Shown here: positions 62,505 to 64,000 of the stretch, piece after piece
Layout: every line of letters begins with the position of its first letter
How positions within the stretch are numbered: the stretch's first letter is position 1
Source: Hoeflea_A sp965228785
Lineage (GTDB): Bacteria > Pseudomonadota > Alphaproteobacteria > Rhizobiales > Rhizobiaceae
DNA: 64,000 nucleotides
NCBI GenBank assembly: GCA_965228785.1
Contig: CBDDIF010000002.1
Coordinates: forward strand, 2,418,001 to 2,482,000
Reading direction: 5' to 3'
Notes under the pieces: model-generated
The model's input: only the letters and a program-made list of their open reading frames with translations
Database searches by the model: none
What the model was told of the DNA's origin: nothing
Program-made: the position numbers and the translations under genes

Positions 62505-64000
62505 TTAAACCGTTTCTGTAGTTGCAAGAGGTGAATGCGGCGCACCGGCGAATAGCGCCGAAAGTTCGCCGCCGTCGTTGGCGGTTCCGAGGATGTAGCG
62601 GTCCGGCCGCAGCAGAACCGCGGCGCAATCAAGTTGCCTCAAATAGCCGGCAATTTCCGGTTGGTCGTCGTCGAGCAGCAGCGCAATGGATGGGGCGAGA
62701 CCAGCACTCTTCACCTCCTGCCGCCACACCTCACCTCGTGCCAGAAGCACCGGCGCATAGCCGACTTCGTCATCGAGTCGCGTGCAGTCACGCAGTCCCG
62801 GTTGCGCACCCAACGTGCCCGATCGGCTCCGATTTCCGGCTGCCAGACCGGGCCCGAGAGATGGCGTGATCGATTCCATGCGGGCCCCACCCGACGGATT
62901 GTGCAGGGCAGCCCGCAAAGCGTCTTCGGTGCCGCAACGGTTGATCAGCCCGCCAAGGCGGATGGCTGTCTCGACATAGGCCTGGGTGTGCGGTCGACGT
63001 TCCGACTGGTAGCTGTCTAGTAAGGGGTCTTCGGCCCGGCCCTGTACGCAGAGAGCAAGCTTCCAGGCCAGATTGGCGGCGTCGCGAATACCGGCGCACA
63101 TGCCCTGACCCATGAAAGGCGGTGTTTGGTGGGCGGCATCGCCGGCCAGAAGGAGACGGCCGCTGCGCCACTCCTTGGCAATCAGCGAATGAAAGGTGTA
63201 GACCGCCGTCCGCTCCAGTTCGACCTCGTCCGGAGCGACCCATCGGTCGAGCAAACGCCACACCGATTCGGGTTCAACGATTGCGTCGGATGACTCGTCA
63301 TCCAGTACGGCGATTTCCCAGCGACGGCGATTCTTCGGGCTGCGCACGTATGTCGATGGTCGACTGGGATCGCAATACTGGATCGTATGATCCCCAAGTT
63401 CAGGCTTGTCAGCCTTCAGCAGCGCATCGACCACCAGCCAGCGCTCCTGAAATCCATGGTCGAACATGGCGGTTTGCATGCAGCGCCGTACCAATGAGCG
63501 GGCGCCGTCGCATCCGACGACAAAGCGCGCGGTCACGCCGTGCCGCGTGTCTGAAACCCTGTTTCGGTATTGAAGCGTGCAGACCTCACCGTTTTCCGAG
63601 ATACTCTCCACCTCGCAATCGGTGCGCACATCAACCTGGTTGAAGCGCTGAAGCGCTGTGCGTAGCAGCCGCTCCAGGTCGGGCTGGTGAAATCGATAGC
63701 TGGCATGCCACCCCTGCGGTCCGACCTCCTGTGGGCGCGGCCAGTCGAGCAGCAGACCTCCATCGGCATCGACGAATCGCATCCCCGGATTGACCCGGAT
63801 CAAGTCCTTGAGTTCCTCGGCAATACCAACCGTCTGGAAGACGCGCATCACTTCATCGTCGAAATGCACGGCTCGCGGCAAATGAAAGATATCGCTTTCA
63901 CGCTCAAGCACGAGCGTCGGGACGCCGCACAGGCCGAGAAGATTAGCGAGTGTTGCACCCACCGGCCCCAGGCCGACGATAACAACGTCGAAATTGTCCT
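62505..64000 (-). CDS. MhpA-like FAD-dependent aromatic hydroxylase (5' end outside window)
   Basis: The visible 498 residues start within the FAD motif: the frame runs through to the right edge with 'VVIVGLGPVGATLANLLGL', so the true start is beyond 64000. DG motif 'VVGCDGARSLVR' and GD motif 'LLLAGDAAHQTPPFMGQGMC' are present; 'RAVHFDDEVMRVFQTVGI' is typical of 3-(3-hydroxyphenyl)propionate hydroxylases. It would hydroxylate a phenolic acid with NADH and O2 before ring cleavage. The dioxygenase would have to lie outside the window. Confidence 0.9.
   Translation of the reverse strand, partial: DNFDVVIVGLGPVGATLANLLGLCGVPTLVLERESDIFHLPRAVHFDDEVMRVFQTVGIAEELKDLIRVNPGMRFVDADGGLLLDWPRPQEVGPQGWHASYRFHQPDLERLLRTALQRFNQVDVRTDCEVESISENGEVCTLQYRNRVSDTRHGVTARFVVGCDGARSLVRRCMQTAMFDHGFQERWLVVDALLKADKPELGDHTIQYCDPSRPSTYVRSPKNRRRWEIAVLDDESSDAIVEPESVWRLLDRWVAPDEVELERTAVYTFHSLIAKEWRSGRLLLAGDAAHQTPPFMGQGMCAGIRDAANLAWKLALCVQGRAEDPLLDSYQSERRPHTQAYVETAIRLGGLINRCGTEDALRAALHNPSGGARMESITPSLGPGLAAGNRSRSGTLGAQPGLRDCTRLDDEVGYAPVLLARGEVWRQEVKSAGLAPSIALLLDDDQPEIAGYLRQLDCAAVLLRPDRYILGTANDGGELSALFAGAPHSPLATTETV

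Overview
The window reads as the chromosome of an alphaproteobacterium of the order Rhizobiales (Hyphomicrobiales). The main reason is the minus-strand block 44045-49674 (60-aa gene, murA, DUF2948, hisD, UPF0262, low-molecular-weight phosphatase, infA, maf, yacG, then tRNA-Phe), a gene order I know from that order. The base composition of the genes is high GC, many starts are GTG or TTG, and most operons are tightly overlapping. I cannot name the genus from sequence alone.

Layout. 1-6962 (minus): a chemotaxis operon (small hypothetical, soluble MCP, membrane MCP, STAS protein, cheY, cheA, cheW running off the left edge). 7211-10751: small accessory genes, including an XRE regulator with two tandem palindromes in front of it, an 88-aa protein and a possible PAS protein, plus a glycine-zipper lipoprotein. 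10830-14848: a cupin and an MppJ-like methyltransferase, two LuxR-type regulators in tandem and a CitE-like lyase. 14882-18293: IclR regulator, acyl-CoA thioesterase, fumarylpyruvate-hydrolase-like FAH and a PhzS-like flavin monooxygenase.

18380-37310 is the most striking part. On the minus strand a chain of eleven genes, nearly all overlapping by 1-4 bases, runs GntR, gamma-glutamyltransferase, creatininase-family amidohydrolase, HyuA, HyuB, peptide-type ABC transporter (with a DppC-DppD fusion), DAO-type FAD oxidoreductase and SDR. HyuB is broken by a frameshift. Divergent from the GntR gene are a TRAP transporter, an RraA-like protein and a GhrA-like reductase. Together they look like a regulated uptake and breakdown route for a cyclic amide, hydantoin-like or gamma-glutamyl compound.

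37414-43645: an RTX/DUF4214 protein, a nitroreductase, a patatin and a reading frame interrupted by two stops. 43815-49960 is a conserved housekeeping block flanked by tRNA-Phe and tRNA-Thr, both with their 3' ends facing outward into accessory DNA. 50120-57336: nitrilase, a 195-bp MITE-like element, AraC regulator, two-subunit molybdenum hydroxylase, a coiled-coil membrane protein and an AT-richer trypsin-like membrane protein whose catalytic His is replaced by Tyr. 57417-64000: IclR, an SBP56/methanethiol-oxidase-like protein with a CoA-binding protein and a ferredoxin, a DUF1127 gene, another IclR, an FAH hydrolase and an MhpA-like hydroxylase running off the right edge.

No CRISPR array, rRNA, prophage or intact insertion sequence was seen.
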